Below are positions 43,817 through 53,746 of a stretch of DNA of 64,000 nt, in pieces. Source of the stretch: Chenopodium formosanum (Eukaryota; Streptophyta; Magnoliopsida; Caryophyllales; Amaranthaceae). The stretch's first letter is position 1, and each line of letters opens with the position of its first letter. The stretch is from positions 8,137,001 through 8,201,000 of the forward strand of contig CM044874.1 of the NCBI GenBank assembly GCA_024500155.1, read 5' to 3'. The notes under the pieces were generated by a model. The model was not told the DNA's origin. It saw only the letters and a program-made list of their open reading frames with translations, and did no database searches. Both the position numbers and the translations under genes were made by a program.

Positions 43817-46800
43817 CACTACTACAAAAATAGCCAAAAAGACCAGTAATAAAAGACCTGTTGGCTGATACAACAGGTCTCTTTGATACAAGAGACCTAC
43901 TATTAGAGATAACAGGTCTCTTATTTGTCAAAGAGCCTATCATGCTTTCAAAGGAGAAATAGGGAAGGACATATGAGACCTGTTGTTTATCATAACAGGT
44001 CTCTTATGTTTGTGGGGGCCCAACACTCTCTAAAATCGACTCTCACTCTTTCTTGTTCATTCTTTCATCTCCTCTTTCTCGCTCTATCCTCTTCTCACCT
44101 TAATTAAATCGCTCCATTCCCCTTCCTTTGATCTTTCTCTGTCTTCCTCTTCCACTTTCTTCCTCAGTTATTGCAAGAAGCACTACGAAAGTTCGCTCTA
44201 GCCATAAGCGGAGTCAAGAAGCCCCAATACTTCCAACCTATAATCGTCGCTCTTCATCAGATCTGGAATTCATTCGCACTTTAAGAGGCCACTTTCTATC
44301 TCCGTTGTCGTCACCGCCCTTCAAGACGCCGTTTCAGGAAAAGAAGCGTATAGGCAATTTGAATTTGTCCCCGACAAATCGCGTTGGCCACCATAACAAT
44401 GCTCTTTTTGGTTTGTTTCCATTTTCTATTAAACCCTAGTTTTAAAATTTCCCCATTTCATCAATGTAAGTGATCTTATTTTCTGCAATTAATTCAGAGG
44501 TAATACTAAACCAAGTTATCTACAATTGTATGCTGGTACTTTTATCTCATCTTTTTCATTGAGTGTTTTTGTTTATGGTGTCGATTTTTGGAATATAATC
44601 ATTTAATTACAAATTTGTCTATGCTTTATAATCAATTGTTTTTTCAATAGATTATTGAAGTATATTTCCACTTTTAATTTGGGTAAATGTTGAGTTTTTA
44701 GGAGTCACAATAGTGAACCTAGAATTGTTCTTCGATTGCTAATATAGTGGTTTTATTATTATTGATTTTGGGCAAATGTCAAAGACTTTATAGCAAGACT
44801 CATATAGTTGTATGTTTATATATATTAATGCTGCTAAAATCTAGTCTCCAAACTAGTTATATCTAATACTTATGGAGTATTTGTAAAACAACACCTTATT
44901 GTCCTTTTATAGGTTTTCTAAGGATATAATGGTGTGATTGAAAAAGCAGTCCGATTCCCATCTTATGATCCTACTAATGACCTACTAGAACCACCCATTA
45001 AACCATCTGGTATTCGTTGCGCCGAGAGGTACTCTTTGTAATTCTCTTATGCTTCTATGAGCTGGTTAAATTTTATCTGCCAAATTGGTTTTCAAATGTT
45101 TATACTTGTATTTGTTATCATTGATGTGAATGCTATCATATATGTACACTTGTCCAGGCTATATGTCTATACTCTAGCTCTTTCTGTTTGATTGTTGTGT
45201 GTAATGTGTATAGCTGCTACATTGCTTATCTCAATTATAAATCCTTACTTTTGTAGTATGAATGAAGTTCCTTGATCTTTCTACGACCTACATCCTTAAC
45301 TGTCTTATAACATCCTTAATCCTCCATTTCATTAGTTTATTGAAGGGTTCCAAGATTTCTCATTGATTTTTCTATTTACTTTTATATTCTGTGACACATA
45401 TACTGTAAATTTTGTAGTTTGTCTTAAGTCTTTACTACTTGCACTGATCTTATGCAAGTACAGATTAATTAGTATGAAGAAAATATAATTGTGGTGTTGT
45501 AAAATTTGAGGAAATATTGGTATGTAACAGAATGAAAAAAAATAGCTAATGATTATCATTGGGGTGCCATCAAACTATCATAGGGTGGAATATTAAACTA
45601 GCTATATAGATTTGTTCAGAGCTTGTAAGATTAGGTGGTATATCACTATTGATGACACACTAATGAGGTTCCGGGTGGTATACCAGCTTTAAGGTCATTT
45701 TACTATGAGGTTCCGAGTTTAAGGAATGAGTTTATTGCTAGTATATGGTTGGCAATGGTACCAATGGAGCAGTTATTATTTTTCTTAGGCCACAAAGCAT
45801 ACAATCGAGACCCCCTTTCATCACGTCTGAGTTACATGTTTGCTTTAATAACTTGGTGTTCTTGACTGGTATAGTTGTATGTGTGTATTAATGCTGTTTT
45901 AATCTACACTCTAAATTAGTACTTAATTGTTCCAAATCACTTATTACTAGTTATATCTAATAACTATTTGTAAAACAACACCTTATTTGTCCCTTTATAG
46001 GTTTTCAAAGGATATAATGGTGTGATTAAAAAAGCAGTCTAGTTCCCATCTTATGATCCTACGTACTGGTGACCTACTAGAACCACTCATGAATCCATTT
46101 GGTATACGTGTGCAGAGCTACTCTTTGTAATTTTCTTATGTTCTTATTAATTGATAAAATTTTACCTCACAAATTTGTCCTGAGTTGCTTATTCTCTTTT
46201 AAGTTTTAATTGACTAACTTATTTGCATAATTTATATCATTGGACAGATTTTGACGTCTACAAGTTATACTATTAATGTATGGAGTATATGCTATAATGC
46301 ATGGAGTTTATGCTTGTAAAATTTTGTAAACTATTACTTATTAATTATTTCAATAAGTTCATAGTTGTAGATTATTTCTAACAAGTTTCTGTACTTGTAC
46401 TGTTCATGTTGTAATTTAATAATTGTAAACTTCAATATTAAGTTTATGTAAGTTTCTTTACAGGATTCCTTTTGTAATTTACTTTTTTTTTTGCCAATTA
46501 TAGTATAGTAATAAAATTCAAATAATTATATTTCAAAATTTAAAACCCGTGATAAATATATAATGGAAATTTTTTTTAAAAAAAAAACAGAAAAGAAAGA
46601 GACCTGTTATGTAACACAACAGGTCTCATTGGTACCCACCAAAGAGACCTGTCCTGTTACACAACAGGTCTGTTTTTCTCCTTAAATTGGTATTATAATT
46701 ACGCTAAAAGAGACCTGTTGTCACACTTATTAGGTCTCTTAGTAATCACAAAGAAAGGTCTCTTTGGTCTCTTTACCAAAGAGACCTGTAAGCTAGAGAC

Positions 46801-46863
46801 CTCCTCTAAGAAGGTTTCTTAGGCCTATTTTAACAGGTCTCTTAGACATTTTTTGTAGTAGTG
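43817..46863. mobile_element. CACTA-3: 3.0-kb non-autonomous CACTA-type element
   Basis: Ends CACTACTACAAAAATAGCC and ...TTTTTTGTAGTAGTG, flanked by a perfect 3-bp duplication ACC (43814-43816, 46864-46866). The subterminal regions are arrays of AGAGACCTGTT / AACAGGTCTCTT in both orientations (43845-44010 and 46600-46850). The inside holds a CT-rich leader-like segment (44040-44160) and a duplicated exon-like segment (44930 and 46005). No transposase domain is recognisable. Confidence 0.88.
44815..46130 (+). repeat. Internal duplication in CACTA-3 with exon-like segments
   Basis: About 44880-45040 and about 45965-46135 share AACAACACCTTAT, TTTATAGGTTTTC and AGGATATAATGGTGTGATT. In the first copy one frame reads GYNGVIEKAVRFPSYDPTND, then LLEPPIKPSGIRCAER, after an AG acceptor-like site; the second copy carries an in-frame stop. 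This looks like captured exon sequence, gene unknown. Confidence 0.5.
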
Positions 46864-46898
46864 ACCCCTTTGTTGCACATAATAATTAACGGAGGTAG

Positions 46899-47811
46899 TA
46901 CTTGTTTTGTATTTTATACACTCGTATATACTAGCTGGCAGCTGTTGTTATATTAAAATTATATACAAAACCAAATTCTTAAAAAACTTTTCTTTTCTCT
47001 AAAAAAAAAAAAAAAAAACAAAATAAAATATGTGTCCATACTTAAAAAAAAAAAACAGCTCCCAAAGCAAGGCTAGCAGCCTAGCATGTTCATTTGGCGT
47101 TCGTTCCCACATCTTTAATGAATGTACGCAACAACCATTAAAATTAACTTTCTAACGGGCAAGAAAAGGTTGACAATTTTTATTTTTTTTTTGAATTTTA
47201 TGTTTGAGAAATATTATAAGGAAAATAGTGGAAACGATGGATAGATTGGCAAAATTTAAAATACATTCTCATCCCATTAGCTAGTATATGTGGGTCTTAA
47301 AATTGAATGATGTATTGTTATCTTATAATTCAACAACTAGATAGTAGTTCTTAATCCCATTTGCTGTCCACTTTCAAATGATTAAGGTAAGTAAGAATGT
47401 ATTGTTAAATTAAGGTACCAATTATGGATGATAAAGCAAATTATCCGGCTAAGCACACACTTTAAATGGTTTTTAGTCATGATGGGACTAGCCAACTAAC
47501 CTAACATCTTATCTCATAACAAAAGCAAAAAATTTAAAAACATTATATAGGTACCAATTAATTACGTAGTATTAATTAAATACACTATGGAGTATGCTAG
47601 ATACTAACCATTATAATACAAACTTACGTATTAATTGAAAAAGATATTGAAACTAATGTTTAACAATCTTTTGTCCGTTTATTAAGGGCAATGATTTGAT
47701 GACCTTAAATTGGCAATTGGCAAATAAAATTAAAAAAGGAACAGATTGGGAAAGCGTTACCTACTTATGCAAATGATTGTTATGATAATCCTTATATAAT
47801 TACTTTCCGTC
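46899..47811. other. AT-rich DNA without supported features
   Basis: Contains an A-rich tract at 47001-47019 and no gene or paired termini that I can support. Confidence 0.55.
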
Positions 47812-47830
47812 AAAAAACAATAGAATAACT

Positions 47831-47853
47831 ATTCAAAAAAAAAAAAAAAAAAA
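47831..47853 (+). mobile_element. Second poly(A)-only insertion with a 19-bp duplication
   Basis: AAAAAACAATAGAATAACT lies at 47812-47830 and again at 47854-47872. Between them lie ATTC and about 19 A, and the A run continues into the second repeat. Same architecture as 29116-29179. Confidence 0.7.
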
Positions 47854-47912
47854 AAAAAACAATAGAATAACTTTTTACCCATTTTACAAAACAAAACCAA
47901 ATAAATAAATAA

Positions 47913-48142
47913 GGGCTTGTTTGGCATTGTTTTTTGTTTTGAGGTTTCAGTTTTTTTGAAAACAAAAAACCAAAAACAGGAAACAAGAAAAAGGTGTTTT
48001 CACTTTTCTGTTGACAGTTTTCAAAATTAGCATGATTTTAATAAGTTTGACTAATTTTTTATTTATTATATGACATATATCATACACTTTTAAAATACAA
48101 AAAACCAAAAAACTGAAAACCGCAACAATGCCTAACGAACCC
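47913..48142. mobile_element. GGGTTCGTT-ended MITE (family copy 2)
   Basis: GGGCTTGTTTGGCATTG and CAATGCCTAACGAACCC are inverted ends. The inside matches the copy at 11811-12042 in reverse (CAAAAAACCAAAAACAGG; ATGACATATATCATACACTT). Confidence 0.72.
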
Positions 48143-48355
48143 TTAAATTGATGCGCCAATATGAGTTTTCTTAAAAATTCTTGGAATATTAAATTGTTTT
48201 TGAATAATTTTGTGATTTTCATGCAAATCTTGAAGATTTATGGAATTTCTTAAGAGCTTATATTATCCTTTATTTATCAGTATTTCTTAAAACGCAAAGT
48301 AAAGTCGCACCCAATGTTTCGTCAGCCGAAAAAGTATCATCGTCATCTTCTTATT

Positions 48356-48560
48356 TGTTGAAACCCACTGTGGTCCACTTGTGAGTGTCTTACATTGGAG
48401 AAAGAGGAGGGGTGGTTTCACTTTATAAGGTCGAGGAGTTACTCCTACCATTGCCAATTGGTTTTAGTATGGAAGCTCCAAACACCTGTTTATGGACCAA
48501 ACTCTCCTTCTCCTTGTTCGGGTTGCCCAGACCCATTTCATATTGTTTCAAAATTTATCA
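48356..48560 (+). repeat. Left LTR of the TRIM-like element
   Basis: 205 bp with TATA-like CACTTTATAAGG; related to the solo LTR at 23560-23793. Confidence 0.88.
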
Positions 48561-48717
48561 TGATATTAGAGCCCAGGTTTGTTGGGCCGTTTATAACTGG
48601 GCATTTTGTCAAGCCATTGGTTAAGGGGCCTCTATTGGATATTCATTCCCAAAGAGGATTTATATTGTACCTTCTGGTGTGTTTTAAGTTCTAAGGACAC
48701 TCACAAGTGAGGGGGAG

Positions 48718-48922
48718 TGTTGAAACCCATTGTAGCCCACTTGTGAGTGTCCCACATTGGAGAAAGAGGAGAGGTGGTTCCACTTTATAAGGTCGAGGAG
48801 TTACTCCTACTATTGCCAATTGGTTTTAGTATGGAAGCTCCAAAGCCTTGTTTGTGAACCAAACTCTCCTTCTCCTTGTTCGGGTTGCCTAGACCCATTT
48901 CATATTGTTTCAAAATTTATCA
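48718..48922 (+). repeat. Right LTR of the TRIM-like element
   Basis: 205 bp, directly after GTGAGGGGGAG. Confidence 0.88.
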
Positions 48923-49205
48923 AAGTTAGTGGTGGTTACGGTGAAGTAGAGGAGCAAGGTCATTCATGGCGGAAAAGATAGAAAGTTTAATTTAATTGTT
49001 TGAGATTCTCGGATTTTTCGAAAAATGCCCAAAAAAATCAAATTGGGGCTTTCTTATGTGATGTATAATTCTTGAAATTGGTTGTCTCATATAATTGTAT
49101 GTTGAATTGTGAGCATTTTGAACATATGCATGTATTTTGGTCGAGAAATGAGCAAGTTATGTTATACCCATGACTTTTAGTACGAGACCTTCAATGGAGG
49201 TTTCG

Positions 49206-50300
49206 CCATTGTTATACGTATCATCAAACAAATTATACATATCTTCAAACAAGTTATACATATCCTCCAATAATTTATTACAAGAAAAATCACTTTTCGT
49301 AGCGATTATTTCGTAGCGATTGTACATTCGCTACAATATGCAAGTATGTTTGTGAAATAACTAAGGATGTCGTATCATTTTTACAATCGCCATGGTTTTC
49401 CCATATAAAATCGATACGGAAAACATAATAATACATATCCACACTATTTTTACACATTTATATAATTTTGAGAAATCGTATCATTTACAATCGCCACTAA
49501 ATCCTAAAAATCGATACGAAAAGCCTTTTCAACACTAGATATATAAATATTGTTTGACAAAGAGTACATAAAATATGTCATAGATTATTGGTGAAACATG
49601 TAATATAAGAGTTTGAGGTTGCATGTTCGAAGCTTGTAAAGATCATACCCATTTTTTTTTTTGAAGAAAATGAGTTAAACATTTATAGCGATTGTAATCG
49701 CTACAATAATCACCACGATTGGATGTAATTTTTCGTATCGATTATTGAGGCCAACCCCAGCGATATACAAAACCACTACTAAAGGCTAAGGCAACGGGGG
49801 ATATTGTATCGAATGACCATTCGTTGGGAAATCTTTTTGTTGCAATTACAATCGATACTAAAGGTTAAAATAATCACTACGAAAAGGTTATTTTCTTGTA
49901 GTGTTATACATATCCTCAACTGACTGGATGATATATTTACTAAGCTAGTTGGATGATATTCTCTATTGGATGGATGATATCCTCTATTGGCTATATGATA
50001 TCCTCTATTGGATGATATTCTCTATTGGCTATATGATATAATTTATGATTGTGTCTATGATATCCTTTATTGGCTGAATGATATCCTCTATTGATTATAC
50101 GATATCATGGCTGGATGATATTCACTATTGGTTATATGATATCATCCAGCCCATAGAGGATATCATCTAGCCAATAGAGGATCGAATATCATCCATACAG
50201 TAGAAATATCATCCAGCCAATAAAGGATATCATATAGCTAATAAAGAAAATCACGAGGATATCATCTAACTAATAGAGGATATCTCCTGGGCCGCCAATT
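49206..50300. repeat. Palindromic minisatellite interrupted by a CACTA-like element
   Basis: Units of about 20 bp such as GGATGATATCCTCTATTGGC run forward from about 49915 to 50135, then the inverse (GCCAATAGAGGATATCATC) runs to about 50290. Simpler TTATACATATCCTCnA units precede the interruption at 49206-49270. Confidence 0.75.
49280..49901. mobile_element. CACTA-like MITE with TAGCGATT subterminal repeats
   Basis: The right end inward is CACTACAAGAAAATAACC; the left end is decayed TATTACAAGAAAAATCAC. Subterminal motifs TCGTAGCGATT / AATCGCTACAA recur in both orientations. No transposase. The left terminus has lost the CACTA sequence. Confidence 0.7.
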
Positions 50301-51514
50301 GAGGATATCAAAAATTCACATTTTGTCAGTCCATATTGACGCAATACCTTCTATTATGAAAAACTTATAATATCCTTTAGTAATTATTAATTATTAGGAT
50401 TTTTGCCTATAGGTTCTAACCTTATATTAAAATGTTTCTATTTTAGATTGTAATAAAGGATAAAATTAGTAATTGGTTATGAATATGATTAGGAAATAAA
50501 TTAAATTATGATTTCTATATTTCTATCTTATCTTAGAATTATGATTATTCGTTTTTTAGGGTGTGTTTTGTTTGGAAATTAATCCTTTGAAAATATCACA
50601 TTTTGAAAATATCACATGTTACAACTTGTGATCATATTCTAGTTGTGACTAGGAAAAGACCCTCAAATCTTGAGAGTTTTGGAGTACTCTTCCTTTAATT
50701 TTGTGTAAAAAAATCTTTAACTCTCGCTAGAATTCGAATATCGATCCAATATTAATATAGCTAGTGAGCCTTATGAGTCTTGAGGGTTCCACATCAATGA
50801 TGAAATCTATAAATGAAATTATTTTTAAATAGATATTGTAAATATTTAAAATGTCTTTATTATATAAGTGAAAAGGGATGCAATACCTAAAAAGATCAAA
50901 ATACCCCTCCTCTTTTAAGATTGGAATAAAGATAAGTTTTTTAAATAAGTTAATTAATTAGCAAAGTAAAATGGAAAGATTAACCAATAAGTAAATAAAG
51001 AAAAAGGAATGATAAGTTACTTATCAAAGAATTACATATAATAAATATCAATTACTTGAATTAAGTAAAAAAATAATAAAGTATATTATATCTAATGTCT
51101 ATACGATCAATCAATTAATGAGTTATTTTATAAAAATTAAAGCCATCTTAATAACTTAATTTAAGATATATATTAGTAAATTTGATACTTTTTTTATACT
51201 TCATATTATTATTTATGTTCGTATGTCAAGAACGAAATATTTTAATCAAACTCATACCATCTACATTGTTAGCCGGAGTACCAAGTCCAACACTTTACCT
51301 TCATCCTTTTGATCATATTTGCAAATAAATATATAAATAATATTTTATCTTTAACATTTTTTTTTTAACTATATATGTGTGAGTGTGTGACAAAATCGTA
51401 ATAAATTATCGCATGCATCACATGCACACAGAGCGGCTAGTAATCAATATTGAAAGATATATAATTTTGATGAATTTTCCCCACTGATAATCAGATGGAA
51501 AATCATATCACTAA
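50301..51514. other. AT-rich DNA without supported features
   Basis: Over 1.2 kb with no long open frame and no paired termini noticed. Confidence 0.55.
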
Positions 51515-51696
51515 TTAGGGCCTGTTCACATTTACTGAGCTGAGCTGAACTGAACTAAACTGATTGGAGCTGAACTGAACTGAACTGAATTGAGTTGAAA
51601 TGAATATTTTATGAGAGAGAGAAATTAGGAGCTGAACTGAACTAAATTGAACTGATTGGAGCTGAACTGAACTAAACTGAACTAAACTAAACTGAC

Positions 51697-53106
51697 TGAT
51701 AGGTGTGTCGCGTACCTAACAAAAATAAACCTAACTAGACCACTACTATGTAGACGGGCAAGCAAGGGTCGGATCCCAAGAGACTATGGTTCAACTAATT
51801 AAATAGACTCAAGCAATTACTAAGCAAGTAACCAAATCAAATAAGTGAGAATCAATAACTAAAGAACTAATTAAAAGGACCAAAACAAAGCAATATGACA
51901 ATTCAATGCTAAAAACATCCAAGATCAAGCATCACCACGAATACAATTAATGCAATAGTCGTTCTACCCCTAACATATAATTCAAATGATTAATGAGGAA
52001 AAGTAATCCATGAATAATACCAATGGTCTCTCCCGAGTTATCAATGGCTTCTCTAATCACAATCAAGCCTACTTCCGTGGAATCATGTAAATTAAAGACC
52101 TTAAGCACATTACTCTAACTTCCTAATCATCCATTCAACTACTCCCGTGATGAACTTCAAACCCTTAATTGATTTATTCAAATCCGTCAAAACCCAACTC
52201 CCGTTGCGATTAAAACAAAGGATTAATAACAATACCAATTATCCCTAATCTAGTATTGGCATAAGCATAATCAATTAAGCATATCAATTACAATTATTAT
52301 TAGAGAATTTAAAGAATTAAATCATGCATTAATTATATTCGGGTTCCGCTAGATCTTGGAATAAGAAAACTACTCACACATATTAACGAAAACAAAAACA
52401 ATAATAAATGAAGAAAACATGATTAATAAGTACTTAAAAGTAAAAGAAGAAATAAAGATGAATACCAATTGCTTGAATGAAGAAAAGTACCAATTGTTGA
52501 TGAACAAGGATTAAAACTTGAAAGTGAAATGTAATCTAGATCTAGAGAGAATATTAGGGTTCTAATGAAGGTTTTAAAAGCTAGAAAATAATAACTAAGT
52601 ATCTTAAGTCGGGGTTTACAAAGGGTATTTATATCCCTTAATTAAGAAAACCCGAAAAAAATAGTAAAATGCGGTCTTCGACACTCCGCCCGGTCTGACC
52701 GGGCAATGCTGCCCGGTCGGGCGCGAGAAGCAAATTCGCCTAATGCTTCTTCATCTAGCTTCCTTGCACAATACTTTATCCGCCCGGTCTGCTAGGGCAA
52801 TGTCGCCCGGTTCGGGCCGATGGGAGTTGAACTCTTCACTTCTTTTCTTCTTCGCCCTGGCTGCCAGGGCAATGTTGCCCTCCAGGGCGGACACGGGAAA
52901 AATCTCTTCCATCCTACTAGGCTCTCGTGGCTATCCAAAACACGTCCAAATCATCCGAAAATCTTCATATGCCTACAAAATCAATCAAATAGACCAAGCC
53001 ACACTAGAGAGGAGGATACTAGCGAGAAATAGTTCCGTAGAGCTTAGAAATCATACGAACATAGCTATAAAATGAAGGTAAAATATGGTATAGAATGTGT
53101 ACATCA
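51697..53106. mobile_element. Solo LTR (probable), 1410 bp
   Basis: TGATAGGTGTGTCGCG ... GTGTACATCA, with TG...CA ends and a perfect 5-bp duplication CTGAC (51692-51696 and 53107-53111). No coding domain inside; the 110-residue frame at 52743-53075 has no recognisable similarity. Length suits a gypsy-type LTR, but orientation and family are not determined. Confidence 0.72.
52683..52900. repeat. Three GC-rich palindromic modules in the LTR
   Basis: CGCCCGGTCTGACCGGGC, CGCCCGGTCTGCTAGGGC and CGCCCTGGCTGCCAGGGC, each followed by AATG and a second GCCC(G/T)-rich arm, spaced about 80-95 bp apart. Strong local hairpins in an otherwise AT-rich element. Confidence 0.8.
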
Positions 53107-53485
53107 CTGACACTAGTAGAAAATATAAAAAAGGCACCCCCTAATTGGCACCTGTTCAGTCCAAACCGGTGCCAAAAGTGACCTACAAAATTGGTGGGAA
53201 GCTGAACCAGAATAAAAGGCACCGGTTTACTTCAAACCGGTGCCAAAAACATAAAGGCCACCGGTTTGAACCGGTGCCTTTGTAAACCGGACCATTTAAT
53301 TATTAAAAAAAAAAACCGCCCTCACTCTCTCCCTTTAATTAAAACCCTATAACCTTGCTCCTTCTCTCTCCTCATTGTCCGCCTCCTTCACTCTCTCCTC
53401 TCCCTTCTTGATCCTATATGCTCTCCCTTCTCTCTCCTCTAGCTCTCCTTGATCTCTCCTTCCCAATCACTTCTCTTTCTCTACA

Positions 53486-53572
53486 ACAACAACAACACCA
53501 CCGCAACAACAACACCACCGCAACAACAACAACAACACCACCGCAACAGCAACAACACCACCACCGCAAAGC
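53486..53572 (+). repeat. CAA/CAC low-complexity stretch in CACTA-2
   Basis: Runs of CAACAACAACACCACCG units. Frames through it give Gln/His-, Asn/Thr- or Thr/Pro-rich peptides without domain character. Confidence 0.85.
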
Positions 53573-53690
53573 CTCCACCACCGTCGATGTTCTCATTCGA
53601 TTTCCTCATTTTTTCCAGCCAATTTTACCACCGTCGCAACATCATCACCACCACTTTCTTTCCCCCTCGTGATGAAATTAAAGGTTTTCA

Positions 53691-53746
53691 GGTCAAATTC
53701 GACCATGAAAACTCTAGATCTGGAGTTTTCATGGTCGAATTCGACC
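53691..53746. repeat. 56-bp palindrome shared with CACTA-1
   Basis: Arms CCATGAAAACTCTAGA / TCTGGAGTTTTCATGG around AGATCT, one central mismatch; extends to GGTCAAATTC and GAATTCGACC. Confidence 0.88.

Larger units (their letters stand above)
43758..46898. mobile_element. Stowaway-like MITE split by CACTA-3
   Basis: The left part CTACCTCCGTGAATTATTAT (43758-43816) and right part ...AATAATTAACGGAGGTAG (46864-46898) are inverted ends with TA outside both. Removing CACTA-3 and one ACC gives a normal short Stowaway of about 90 bp. Confidence 0.85.
48356..48922 (+). mobile_element. TRIM-like miniature LTR retrotransposon, 567 bp
   Basis: Two 205-bp direct repeats (48356-48560, 48718-48922), each TGTTGAAACCCA...AATTTATCA, surround 157 bp of internal DNA. 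That DNA starts with a primer-binding site TGATATTAGAGCCC (tRNA-Met type) and ends with the polypurine tract GTGAGGGGGAG. No coding capacity. The LTRs differ at about 14 positions (about 7%). The five bases outside the LTRs do not match (TTATT / AAGTT), so the duplication is eroded or the ends were recombined. Confidence 0.88.

Noticed and set aside
49915..50290. CRISPR-like regular repeats
   Set aside because: The spacers are not unique, units vary and flip orientation, and this is plant nuclear DNA. It is a minisatellite.
52743..53075. A 110-residue frame in the 51.7-53.1 kb LTR
   Set aside because: It spans the GC-rich hairpin modules and lies within a TG...CA unit with a 5-bp duplication; no recognisable domain.
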